A stretch of DNA of 34,150 bases from Desulfobacterales bacterium RIFOXYA12_FULL_46_15 (GTDB lineage Bacteria > Desulfobacterota > Desulfobacteria > Desulfobacterales > Desulfobacteraceae). The notes under the pieces were generated by a model. That model was given only the letters and a program-made list of their open reading frames with translations, searched no databases and was not told the DNA's origin. The translations under genes were made by a program, and so were the position numbers. The stretch covers positions 1 through 34,150 of the forward strand of contig MGTJ01000171.1 in the NCBI GenBank assembly GCA_001799395.1, given 5' to 3'. Below, piece by piece: positions 8,837 to 16,156 of this stretch (its first letter is position 1; the number at the start of each line of letters is the position of its first letter).

Positions 8837-10823
8837 AGAAAGAAAAGAAGGAGAAACCATCAGGCCCAGAGCATTCATTCTTGGATGTGTTCTGGCTGTT
8901 CTCATCTGTGCGCTCACCCCTTTCAATAATGTATACAGGAATGCAACCCCCCTGGGAGGCGGTTATTTTCCCCTTGCCCCGTTTTATATATTGATCTGGC
9001 TGACCCTCATCACTGTCCTTTCCGGAAAATGGTTAAAAACAGGATACCTTTTGACAGGATTGGAACTGGTCTTTACCTGGGGACTCATGGTGCTGGTTTC
9101 AGGGATTGCCTATACCGGTTTTGCCAGAACCTTTTTTATCAATCTCACGGCCCCTTTTTATTTTTCAAGTGTTGAGAACCGATGGCAGGAGATTATCCAG
9201 CCGCTCTTGCCGGATAATTTATTCCCCCGGGGCAATGAAGCTGTTGAATTGATTTACAATGGGCTTGAGGGGGGCCGGGACATGGGGTGGATGGCACTGG
9301 CAGGCAATATCCCATGGGATGCCTGGGTCCTGCCGTTTTTTTCCTGGGGTGTTTTCATGGTCATCTGCTATTTTTTGATTCTTTGTATGATCCATATCAT
9401 CTCGCATCAGGCCATGCAAAACGAACGTATGAATTTTCCCCTTCTGATCGTGCCCAAAATGATACAGACCGCTCTGGAAGAAAAAAATCCGGGTTTGTTT
9501 TTCTGCAACCGGTTCCTTCTGGCAGGGGTCGCCATCCCTGTCTGCCTGCATTTATTGAACGGCCTGAATTTTTATTTCCCTTCCGTTCCCCAGATCAATA
9601 CTCTGGTGCTGGCCGGGTCCTATTTTCCCCAGCAGGGAATTTTCAACGGATTTATAAAACTGAAACTTTATTTTTACCCTGCATTTATCGGATTTGCCTT
9701 TCTGGCTTCCAAACAGGTGTCTTTTTCATTCTGGTTTTTTTATATCCTGGGTGCATTTTTCACAGGGATCTTATCGGTTGCCGGATGGAGTTTCCCTGCC
9801 TCGGAACTGGGAACCACCTTTGGCCCTACGCTGTCAAGCCCTGAAGAGACCCAGATGATCGGTGCTTTCATCGTCTTTGCGTTTTTTCTCGTCTGGCTGG
9901 CCCGGTTCCATTTTTGGGGGATCATCCGGAATGCTTTCACTTTTGCTCAAAAAAACGCTGAACCCGGCCAGGTTACGGATAAAATAGCTTTCTGGGGGAC
10001 AGGAATGGGATTTTTTTCCCTTGTGCTCTGGTTTTCTTTTCATGGGGTGACCATAGGGCAGAGCATTTTGATTATTGTTTTTTTTCTGTTGTTCACCATG
10101 GTAGCCACCCGGGTCGTATGCCAGGGCGGGATCACCTATTTTACCTTGACGGTTGCCCCCTTTGACGCCATCAATACCCTTTTCGGGTTAAAAATACTCT
10201 CCAATCCGGCCTTGCTCATCGGCAGCATCAGCCAGAAAATCCTGTTCCTGGATTTACGGGAATCGGTGGCTCCTTCCATTCTTCATGTGCTCAGAATCAC
10301 GAGAAGGGCAAAATCAAAGGGCCGGATTGCCGGCGCCGTTTTTTTAATGATGGTGGTCTGCCTTATGGTTTCTGCTGTTGCCATGGTCCTTCTCTGCTAT
10401 AAATACGGTATACGGGACCTTCAAATGGACTGGGCCACCCGGACCACGGTATCGGTTTATAACAATATCCTGCCGGTATTTCAGAATCATATGGAACAAG
10501 GGGCTTCCATTAAGTATTTTGCCATAGCAGGAGCCTTTGTCATGGGGCTTCTTTCGATTTTATACCACCGGTTTTACTGGTGGCCCCTCCATCCCATCGG
10601 GTATTTGATGGTGTACAGCTCGGCTATGAAGATTTTATGGTTGAGTTTTTTCATTGGATGGATGTTTAATGCATTGTGCATGAGATATGGCGGGATCGGT
10701 CTTTTTACAAAAATGCGAAATTTTTTCGTGGGACTGATCATGGGAGATTTTTTAATGGGCGGAACCTGGGCCATTATCGGCTTGTTTGCGGAAACAGGCA
10801 GTTACCAGGTCCTTCCCCTGTAA
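8829..10823 (+). CDS. Large polytopic membrane protein, DUF6785/DUF6784-like
   Basis: This 664-residue protein is almost entirely hydrophobic, with a dozen or more likely membrane segments. Recognisable family features are the ENRWQEIIQPLLPDNLF segment after the first helices, the ERMNFPLLIVPK segment near residue 200, RVVCQGGITYF in the middle, and the C-terminal HPIGYLM...LRYGG/FFVGLIMGDFLMGG-type block. I associate these with DUF6785 followed by DUF6784, a family of unknown function distantly like oligopeptide (OPT) transporters. This assignment is from memory of the motifs, not a search. Translation starts at a TTG that overlaps the end of the preceding gene by eight bases and has AAAAGGA at the proper eight-base distance. 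A transport or channel role in the same envelope process as the ABC/M28 proteins is inferred from the coupling. Confidence 0.75.
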   Translation: MFKERKEGETIRPRAFILGCVLAVLICALTPFNNVYRNATPLGGGYFPLAPFYILIWLTLITVLSGKWLKTGYLLTGLELVFTWGLMVLVSGIAYTGFARTFFINLTAPFYFSSVENRWQEIIQPLLPDNLFPRGNEAVELIYNGLEGGRDMGWMALAGNIPWDAWVLPFFSWGVFMVICYFLILCMIHIISHQAMQNERMNFPLLIVPKMIQTALEEKNPGLFFCNRFLLAGVAIPVCLHLLNGLNFYFPSVPQINTLVLAGSYFPQQGIFNGFIKLKLYFYPAFIGFAFLASKQVSFSFWFFYILGAFFTGILSVAGWSFPASELGTTFGPTLSSPEETQMIGAFIVFAFFLVWLARFHFWGIIRNAFTFAQKNAEPGQVTDKIAFWGTGMGFFSLVLWFSFHGVTIGQSILIIVFFLLFTMVATRVVCQGGITYFTLTVAPFDAINTLFGLKILSNPALLIGSISQKILFLDLRESVAPSILHVLRITRRAKSKGRIAGAVFLMMVVCLMVSAVAMVLLCYKYGIRDLQMDWATRTTVSVYNNILPVFQNHMEQGASIKYFAIAGAFVMGLLSILYHRFYWWPLHPIGYLMVYSSAMKILWLSFFIGWMFNALCMRYGGIGLFTKMRNFFVGLIMGDFLMGGTWAIIGLFAETGSYQVLPL

Positions 10824-10851
10824 TTCACTATATTGCCAGGGTCCAGCGTAT

Positions 10852-12810
10852 ATGTATGATGATAAAGAACTGAACGAATACCGGGATCTTCTAAAGCCCC
10901 CGGATCAATTCCAAGACGGGTTTAACTGGAAAACCATTGTAGGTGCCGTTTTTATCGGTTTTCTCATGATGCCCGGCAGCATGTACCTTCAACTGGTTAT
11001 CGGTACGGGGATCGGACCTGCAGCCAGGTGGGTCACCATCATCCTTTTTGCTGAAATCGCCAAGCGTGCTTATGCTGATTTAAAACAACAGGAAATATTC
11101 CTACTTTATTATATGGCCGGTGCTGCCATGTCATCTCCTTTTCAGGGATTATTGTGGAATCAGTATCTGGTTCAATCCGATGCCGCAAAAATGCTGGGAC
11201 TGACCGAATTTATCCCCTCCTGGGTGGCCCCACAGCCTGAATCCGCTTCTCTTCTTGAGAGGACCTTCCTACATCCGGATTGGCTGATTCCCATCCTGCT
11301 CCTGGTCGGGTCCCAGATCATCCAGAGAATCGATCAGTTCGGCCTGGGTTATGCCCTGTACAGAATCACTTCCGATGTTGAAAAATTGCCCTTTCCCATG
11401 GCGCCGGTGGGTGCCCTCGGAACCATTGCCCTGGCAGAATCCAGGGAAGAAAAGGCCAGGTCCTGGAAATGGCGGATTTTTTCCATCGGCGGGGTCATCG
11501 GCCTGGTTTTTGGAAGTGTATATATCCTTCTGCCTGCTGTATCCGGACTTATTTTTATGGAGCCGGTTCGTTTGATTCCCATCCCCTGGGTGGAGCTGAC
11601 ACGGCATACGGAAGGGATATTACCGGCTGTAGCCACAGGTATCCAGTTTGATCTGGGCCTTGTTTTCCTGGGCATGGTCCTTCCTTTCTGGGCTGTGATC
11701 GGAGGCCTTGTGGGGCTTCTGATCACCATGGCTCTCAACCCCATCTTATATCATAACGGGATTCTGAGAAGCTGGCATCCGGGGATGGGGACCGTTGAAA
11801 CCGTGTTTGCAAATAATTTTGATTTTTATATGAGTTTTGGTATCGGTCTCGGGCTTTCCATCGGAATCATAGGGCTTTGGCAGGTGTCCAAATCTTTCCG
11901 GGGACCTCAGAACATCCGGAATAACCTGAAACTGCTGTTTAATCCGCCGCCGGGAAGAGGGGATTTTGATTTCAGAATTGCCATTGCTATTTATTTGTTT
12001 TCCACCCTTTCCTATGTGATTCTTTGCACCATTTTAGTTCCCACATTCCCCTGGATTTTCTTTTTGATCTATGGCTTTATTTATACTCCGGTCATTTCCT
12101 ATATCACCGCGCGGATGGAAGGGATTGCCGGGCAGTTTATCAGCCTGCCCATGGTCAGGGAGGCCAGTTTCATTGCGGGCGCAAAATATTTCGGGTATCA
12201 GGGCATTGAAATATGGTATGCCCCGATTCCGTTTCACAATTATGGTGAAGCAACGGTGAATTTCAGGCAGATCGAACTCACCGGAACCAGCTTGAGAGGG
12301 ATCATCAAGGCTGAGTTTATTGTTTTTCCTGTGGTCATGATCGCCAGCCTGCTGTTTTCCCAGTTTATCTGGCGCCTGGCGCCCATTCCTTCAGTCAACT
12401 ACCCCTATGCCCAGGAATTATGGCATCTGCAGGCATTGAATACGCTTTTAATGCAGTCTTCCACCCTTGAGGGAAATTCCCTGTTTTACCAGGCCATCAA
12501 TTCAGTCACTGTATTTTCCGGCATGGGATTCGGCCTTTTGACCTATGCCATTCTTAGTTTTTTCGGATTGCCGGTGCTCCTGGTATACGGCATTGTAAGA
12601 GGCCTTGGCCAGAGCACCCCCCATGGCCTTATCCTGGAAGTAATCGGTGCCTTCCTGGGCAGGTTTTTTTTCCTGGAGCGATATGGAAAACAATGGCGGC
12701 AGTATGCCCCGGTACTTCTGGCCGGTTTTTCCTGCGGCATGGGGTTGATGGGAATGTTTGCCATGGGCTTTACGCTGATATTAAAATCACTCAGCAGCAG
12801 CAGTTTCTAA
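10852..12810 (+). CDS. Large polytopic membrane protein, OPT-transporter-like
   Basis: The 652-residue integral membrane protein has a short charged N-terminus (MYDDKELNEYRDLLKPPDQF) and many hydrophobic segments. The segments GIGPAARWVTIILFAEIAKR, DQFGLGYALYRITSDVEKLPFPMAPVGA and the LGLSIGIIGLWQVSKSFRG block are reminiscent of oligopeptide-transporter (OPT) superfamily proteins, including the PFP element after a conserved polar helix. The frame is open from 10786, but the ATG at 10852 is the likelier start because the residues before it are not hydrophobic or conserved-looking and it avoids overlap with the previous gene. It lies 28 bases after the DUF6785-like gene. Similar size and topology suggest the two proteins may act as a pair. 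Substrate unknown. Confidence 0.7.
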   Translation: MYDDKELNEYRDLLKPPDQFQDGFNWKTIVGAVFIGFLMMPGSMYLQLVIGTGIGPAARWVTIILFAEIAKRAYADLKQQEIFLLYYMAGAAMSSPFQGLLWNQYLVQSDAAKMLGLTEFIPSWVAPQPESASLLERTFLHPDWLIPILLLVGSQIIQRIDQFGLGYALYRITSDVEKLPFPMAPVGALGTIALAESREEKARSWKWRIFSIGGVIGLVFGSVYILLPAVSGLIFMEPVRLIPIPWVELTRHTEGILPAVATGIQFDLGLVFLGMVLPFWAVIGGLVGLLITMALNPILYHNGILRSWHPGMGTVETVFANNFDFYMSFGIGLGLSIGIIGLWQVSKSFRGPQNIRNNLKLLFNPPPGRGDFDFRIAIAIYLFSTLSYVILCTILVPTFPWIFFLIYGFIYTPVISYITARMEGIAGQFISLPMVREASFIAGAKYFGYQGIEIWYAPIPFHNYGEATVNFRQIELTGTSLRGIIKAEFIVFPVVMIASLLFSQFIWRLAPIPSVNYPYAQELWHLQALNTLLMQSSTLEGNSLFYQAINSVTVFSGMGFGLLTYAILSFFGLPVLLVYGIVRGLGQSTPHGLILEVIGAFLGRFFFLERYGKQWRQYAPVLLAGFSCGMGLMGMFAMGFTLILKSLSSSSF

Positions 12811-12886
12811 ATTAATTATGATGTGATATGATTATGTTCAATAATTTAACCATGAGTTTTTCGAATATTGTTAAAAAGAGGTTTTT

Positions 12887-13495
12887 ATGAAAAAAAATAT
12901 GCTGATTTTGTGTTTTTTCATGGTGTTGTTTCCATATCATTTTGCCCATGCAAAATTCCCGATTCATCTGGGCGGCTTTGTGTTGGGTGATGATATCTCA
13001 AATTACGAGAGCATGGTCGATCTGAAGACCTTCCATGAAGTACCTTTCAATCAATACCTGGAAGAAGGACAGATTATTGTGCAACCCGGATTCAAATCAG
13101 GTTTGATTGCTTATGGAATGTGCAACAGCCCTAAAAAAGTACTCAGAATAAAATTAAAATTCAGCGATTCTTCAAAAAAGTTTTTTGAAAGGCTTTTACA
13201 AAAATACAGGGAACAACTGGGTGAGCCCGATGAATATAAGGGTGATCCGTTTCAAACCATGATTGCCTGGAAATGGTCTTTTGTAAATGATCAAAAGGAA
13301 AGGATCAGCCTCATCCTTCAACACAATATCATGGTAGATGATGAAAAAATGGGAAATTCCGTAAAACTTACACTGACCAGCCGGATTGATGAAGAAAGGG
13401 AGTGTTACCTGAAAAAATTTCCGGAAAAAGAATCACAGCCGTTCCAGTTAAAAAAACCTGATAAAGAACTCTGGAAATTATTTGTTCCCTATTAA
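12887..13495 (+). CDS. Exported protein of unknown function
   Basis: The 202-residue protein has a clean signal peptide: MKK start, hydrophobic core, and an AHA site near residue 22. The mature part opens with a segment containing a GGFVLGDDI turn and is mostly beta/charged, with no cysteine pairs arranged for metal binding and no motif I recognise. The ATG is preceded by AAAGAGG at a suitable distance. It starts 76 bases after the membrane-protein operon and is followed after 15 bases by the next gene, so it may belong either to the tail of that operon or to a separate three-gene unit ending in the PqqD-like gene. Confidence 0.75.
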   Translation: MKKNMLILCFFMVLFPYHFAHAKFPIHLGGFVLGDDISNYESMVDLKTFHEVPFNQYLEEGQIIVQPGFKSGLIAYGMCNSPKKVLRIKLKFSDSSKKFFERLLQKYREQLGEPDEYKGDPFQTMIAWKWSFVNDQKERISLILQHNIMVDDEKMGNSVKLTLTSRIDEERECYLKKFPEKESQPFQLKKPDKELWKLFVPY

Positions 13496-13510
13496 AGGCT
13501 GTATTGAGAA

Positions 13511-14401
13511 ATGTTACCCGACCACGGATGTGTTAAGAAACAGCTTGCCTGGAACAGGATTGCTTTTAAGATTCCGGAAGCCTGGGAAATAGAAAGTCTT
13601 GATTATACACACCTGATTGTCAGTGAGGATGGAAATCCTAAAATTGAAATCAAATGGACAGAGTCTCCCAAGTCATTTACGCTTGAAAAACATTTAAAAA
13701 AAATTATTTCCAGATCTCAAAAACTGCTCAATATCAAGATCCGCAAGCAATCCACGCCCGATTTTTTTTTACATTCACTCCCCGGGTTTGATTTTTTTTT
13801 CTTTTCCTGGGAGAGTCCCTCTTCAAAAGGGGCCGGCACCCTTATCTTTTGCAGTCATTGCCGGAGGGTCACGCTGATTCGCTTTTTTTCCAATTTGGAT
13901 CTTACGCCAAACTCAATTCCTCATCTGGTCTTGACATCCTTTACCGATCACCCCTTAACCGGACATGTGCCCTGGCATCTGTTCGGTATGGAATTTTCAA
14001 CACCAATGCAGTTTACACTTTCAGACTACAGTTTTAAACCAGGATATTTTTTTGTCAAATTGTTATACCATAAAATCCATTTAACCGTTTTGAGCTGGGG
14101 CCCTGCTTCTTTTCTGCTCTCAGGGAAAACATTGCCTGAATTTGCCAAAGACTGGGTTCCCGGGTTGAAAGGATTTGCAACGGCAGAGACCTCAGACCGC
14201 GGCAGCTATCTTGAATGGTCTTACCGGCAAGGGCCTTTTAAAAATGCCGGTTCACTGCCGTTTTTTTCCAGGTATATGCGGTTCACGCTTTTCAGACTTT
14301 TGCAGGATACACAAAATAACAGGATATACGGGGTAAAGATTGACTCTCCTGAAACATTTGAAATCGAGTTGATGAAAGGAACCATCATCAATGGGAGTTA
14401 A
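13511..14401 (+). CDS. Two-domain protein of unknown function beside a PqqD-like gene
   Basis: The 296-residue protein has no signal peptide and no membrane helix. It appears to hold two related halves. The first (from about residue 13) begins WNRIAFKIPEAWEIESLDYTHL and continues to a KIEIKWTE strand followed by a helical KHLKKII segment. The second (from about residue 157) begins WHLFGMEFSTPMQFTLSDYSF and continues to HLTVLSWGPAS followed by LPEFAKDW. This pattern suggests internal duplication of a small beta-rich fold. I do not recognise a function. The gene overlaps the PqqD-like gene by 11 bases, so the two products are probably made in proportion and may bind each other. Confidence 0.7.
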   Translation: MLPDHGCVKKQLAWNRIAFKIPEAWEIESLDYTHLIVSEDGNPKIEIKWTESPKSFTLEKHLKKIISRSQKLLNIKIRKQSTPDFFLHSLPGFDFFFFSWESPSSKGAGTLIFCSHCRRVTLIRFFSNLDLTPNSIPHLVLTSFTDHPLTGHVPWHLFGMEFSTPMQFTLSDYSFKPGYFFVKLLYHKIHLTVLSWGPASFLLSGKTLPEFAKDWVPGLKGFATAETSDRGSYLEWSYRQGPFKNAGSLPFFSRYMRFTLFRLLQDTQNNRIYGVKIDSPETFEIELMKGTIINGS

Positions 14402-14768
14402 GGGGAAAACAGCATGGACTAAAAAAGAGGCCCTTTTGTGCATACCTGAAAGAAATACAGGATCTGAAGAGATTTTTAAGGATAACGGAGATCTGGTCCT
14501 CTCCTTTCCGGTAGTATACAAACCTTTTTTCATGCGGCTTTGGCGCATCGTTGGGGCAACCCCCAGAGAAACATTCAACCGTAAAATACAGCTTGATCGT
14601 TTGGGAGCCGATGTCTGGTCCCTGATAGATGGTAAAAGAGATGTGAAAACAATTATTAAATCATTTGCATCACTTCACGGATTGGATAACAGGGAAGCTG
14701 AAATTTCAGTAACGCTTTTTCTAAGGTCATTGGGTGAAAAAGGATTGATCAGCATAAATGATCCTTGA
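14391..14768 (+). CDS. PqqD-like protein (RiPP recognition element fold)
   Basis: In this 125-residue protein the C-terminal 60 residues match the PqqD pattern: a hydrophobic-Asp strand (IQLDRLGADVWSLIDGKRDV), the helix IIKSFASLHGL and a final DNREAEISVTLFLRSLGEKGLI helix. In PQQ and many RiPP pathways this winged-helix domain holds the leader peptide for a radical SAM enzyme. The first 60 residues are an extension of unknown role. The start ATG lies inside the previous gene, with AAAGGA about ten bases upstream. No precursor peptide or maturase lies directly beside it; the closest radical SAM gene is 12 kb away on the other strand. Many stand-alone PqqD proteins have no known role, so peptide binding is an inference. 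Confidence 0.75.
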   Translation: MGVKGKTAWTKKEALLCIPERNTGSEEIFKDNGDLVLSFPVVYKPFFMRLWRIVGATPRETFNRKIQLDRLGADVWSLIDGKRDVKTIIKSFASLHGLDNREAEISVTLFLRSLGEKGLISINDP

Positions 14769-14783
14769 AAATTTAAATTTTCA
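14766..14783. repeat. 18-bp perfect palindrome across two convergent stop codons
   Basis: TGAAAATTTAAATTTTCA is its own reverse complement. It includes the TGA of the PqqD-like gene and the TAA of the STAS gene, which are only four bases apart. There is no loop and no GC core, so it is not a standard terminator. It may simply reflect AT-rich convergent gene ends. Confidence 0.6.
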
Positions 14784-15105
14784 GCATGGCTTCATCAAGA
14801 TTTTTCTCTATTGGTAGATATCCATCAAACCCGGATATATCAAAAACCTCTCTCACATAGTCCTGAAGGCTGCAAAGGACGATGTTTCCATTCTGCCGTT
14901 TAAGGTCTTTTGTTGTTTTGAGCATTACTCTGATCCCGGCACTGGATATATAATCCAGGTTTTCAAGATTAAAAATTATCTTTTTCCGGCCATTTCCCAG
15001 GGCTGTATATATCCGGGTTTCAAATTCAGGTGATGTATTGGAGTCAAGGCTTCCTTTAACATTGAATATCTCAACCCCATTAACATTTTCTTGAAAAATT
15101 TCCAT
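14773..15105 (-). CDS. STAS-domain anti-anti-sigma factor
   Basis: This 110-residue protein is a single STAS domain, as in SpoIIAA/RsbV. The phosphorylation loop reads LDYISSAGIRVML, placing the likely phosphoserine at S55 (S54 precedes it). In partner switching the unphosphorylated form binds the HATPase kinase and frees that kinase's partner. An AAGGGA lies eight bases before the ATG. It is the last gene of the minus-strand unit, 50 bases after the kinase-like gene, exactly the partner expected. No sigma factor or PP2C phosphatase gene is present in this window. Confidence 0.92.
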   Translation of the reverse strand: MEIFQENVNGVEIFNVKGSLDSNTSPEFETRIYTALGNGRKKIIFNLENLDYISSAGIRVMLKTTKDLKRQNGNIVLCSLQDYVREVFDISGFDGYLPIEKNLDEAMLKI

Positions 15106-15155
15106 TGGTTTTATCCCTTTAAGAATTTATTTAAAAATCGGGTTATAAAGGCATC

Positions 15156-15578
15156 TTACCCGCGATATTTTTTTTTCATGATAATGATGTTTTTATTTTT
15201 TTTACGATAATACCGGCATTCATCTATAAAATGCTTTACAAAATGTATCCCCAGTCCACCAATACCTCTTTTTTCAATGGCACACCGGATATCGGGTGGT
15301 GGTAATGCATTGATATCAAACGGCTCACCGTCATCCTCCATTCGAATAACCATATCGGTATCATCACAGGACAAAGAAATATCAATATCATGTTCTTTGT
15401 TATCCGAAAAACCATGGTTTACCATATTTGTAAATAATTCTTCAAGGATCAGATCTATTTCTTTAAGCTTTCGCTGGGTGCAGTCTATGGATTCTGACAT
15501 TTTTAAAACAATTGCTTTAAGTTTTTTTAGATCTGACAGCCGGTTTTTTAATGTAATGGATAGCTTCATTTTTCCCAT
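15156..15578 (-). CDS. RsbW/SpoIIAB-like serine kinase / anti-sigma HATPase
   Basis: This 140-residue GHKL-ATPase domain has an N-box EELFTNMVNHG (residues 46-56), a G1 box EDDGEPFD (81-88) and a G2 box GIGGLGIHFV (105-114). The absence of a dimerisation/phosphoacceptor His domain separates it from two-component kinases and places it with the RsbW/SpoIIAB class, which phosphorylate STAS proteins on serine. Its likely substrate is the adjacent STAS protein. Its output partner is not obvious; without a sigma gene nearby it may control another target, such as the cyclic-nucleotide-fold protein or exporter encoded in the same unit. The start is uncertain: ATG at 15578 has no clear ribosome binding site, and an in-frame ATG three codons later follows GGGA. 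Confidence 0.92.
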   Translation of the reverse strand: MGKMKLSITLKNRLSDLKKLKAIVLKMSESIDCTQRKLKEIDLILEELFTNMVNHGFSDNKEHDIDISLSCDDTDMVIRMEDDGEPFDINALPPPDIRCAIEKRGIGGLGIHFVKHFIDECRYYRKKNKNIIIMKKKYRG

Positions 15579-15625
15579 GGCTTTTATTCTGGTGACTCCA
15601 AATCCTTGGTTACTCTAAAAAGCAT

Positions 15626-16156
15626 TTATATCAAGCTGATGCCCAGAAGATTCTTGATGCCCTCTTTTTCTTCAGATTCAAATTCAATGATACATTTTCT
15701 CTCGGCATTTGCAAGCTTTTGCAAGATAGGGCGCGTGATTTTTAAAATTGTATCGGGAAATTGATCGGCAATTTTTGTAAAAGCTTTCCGGGTCATGACA
15801 ATACATGTGGTGTCGGCCGTGGCAACCAGTGAAAACTGTTTCACCATGGGTGCCAAAAGAGAGAGCACACCTAAATAGCTTTCGGCTTTGTATTCACGAA
15901 TCACATATTCTTTATTATTTTTTTTAAGGACAAGGGATGCCGCCCCTGACAAAATATAATAAGCGCATTGATCATCATCATCTTGAAAGAAAATATAGTC
16001 TCCGGTTTTATAGGACTGCCTCTTACAAAGAAAGGCAAAGAGCTTGATAACATCCATGGAAAGACCGGAAAAAAATTCTATTTGTCTGAAAATATTAAGA
16101 TTTAATGAAAATTCACTCCTGTTTTCCGAATCACTTGTGTTCATAAGCGAGTTCAT
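15626..16156 (-). CDS. Cyclic-nucleotide-binding-fold (Crp/CAP_ED) regulator without DNA-binding domain
   Basis: This 176-residue protein contains one cNMP-binding beta barrel (about residues 23-145): FFSGLSMDVIKLF, YKTGDYIFFQDDDDQCAYYILSGAASLVL and the closing strand/helix TTCIVMTRKAFTKIADQFP. The phosphate-binding cassette is atypical: where cAMP binders have GE and later R-S/T-A, this protein has G96-V97 and Q107-F108-S109, so canonical cNMP binding is doubtful. No helix-turn-helix follows the barrel, so it is not a Crp-type transcription factor. The gene overlaps the end of the ABC exporter gene by 26 bases (alternative start 16144 reduces this to 14), which ties it to the exporter, perhaps as a regulatory subunit. 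Confidence 0.88.
   Translation of the reverse strand: MNSLMNTSDSENRSEFSLNLNIFRQIEFFSGLSMDVIKLFAFLCKRQSYKTGDYIFFQDDDDQCAYYILSGAASLVLKKNNKEYVIREYKAESYLGVLSLLAPMVKQFSLVATADTTCIVMTRKAFTKIADQFPDTILKITRPILQKLANAERKCIIEFESEEKEGIKNLLGISLI

Noticed and set aside
10786-10852. Upstream start for the OPT-like gene, overlapping the previous gene
   Set aside because: The extra 22 residues are not hydrophobic or family-like, and the ATG at 10852 gives the conserved-looking charged N-terminus.
1363-14768. A complete RiPP cluster made of the radical SAM protein, the PqqD-like protein and the ABC/peptidase genes
   Set aside because: No precursor peptide is visible, the radical SAM gene is on the opposite strand 12 kb from the PqqD-like gene, and the M28-like domain looks catalytically dead; kept only as a weak possibility in the findings.
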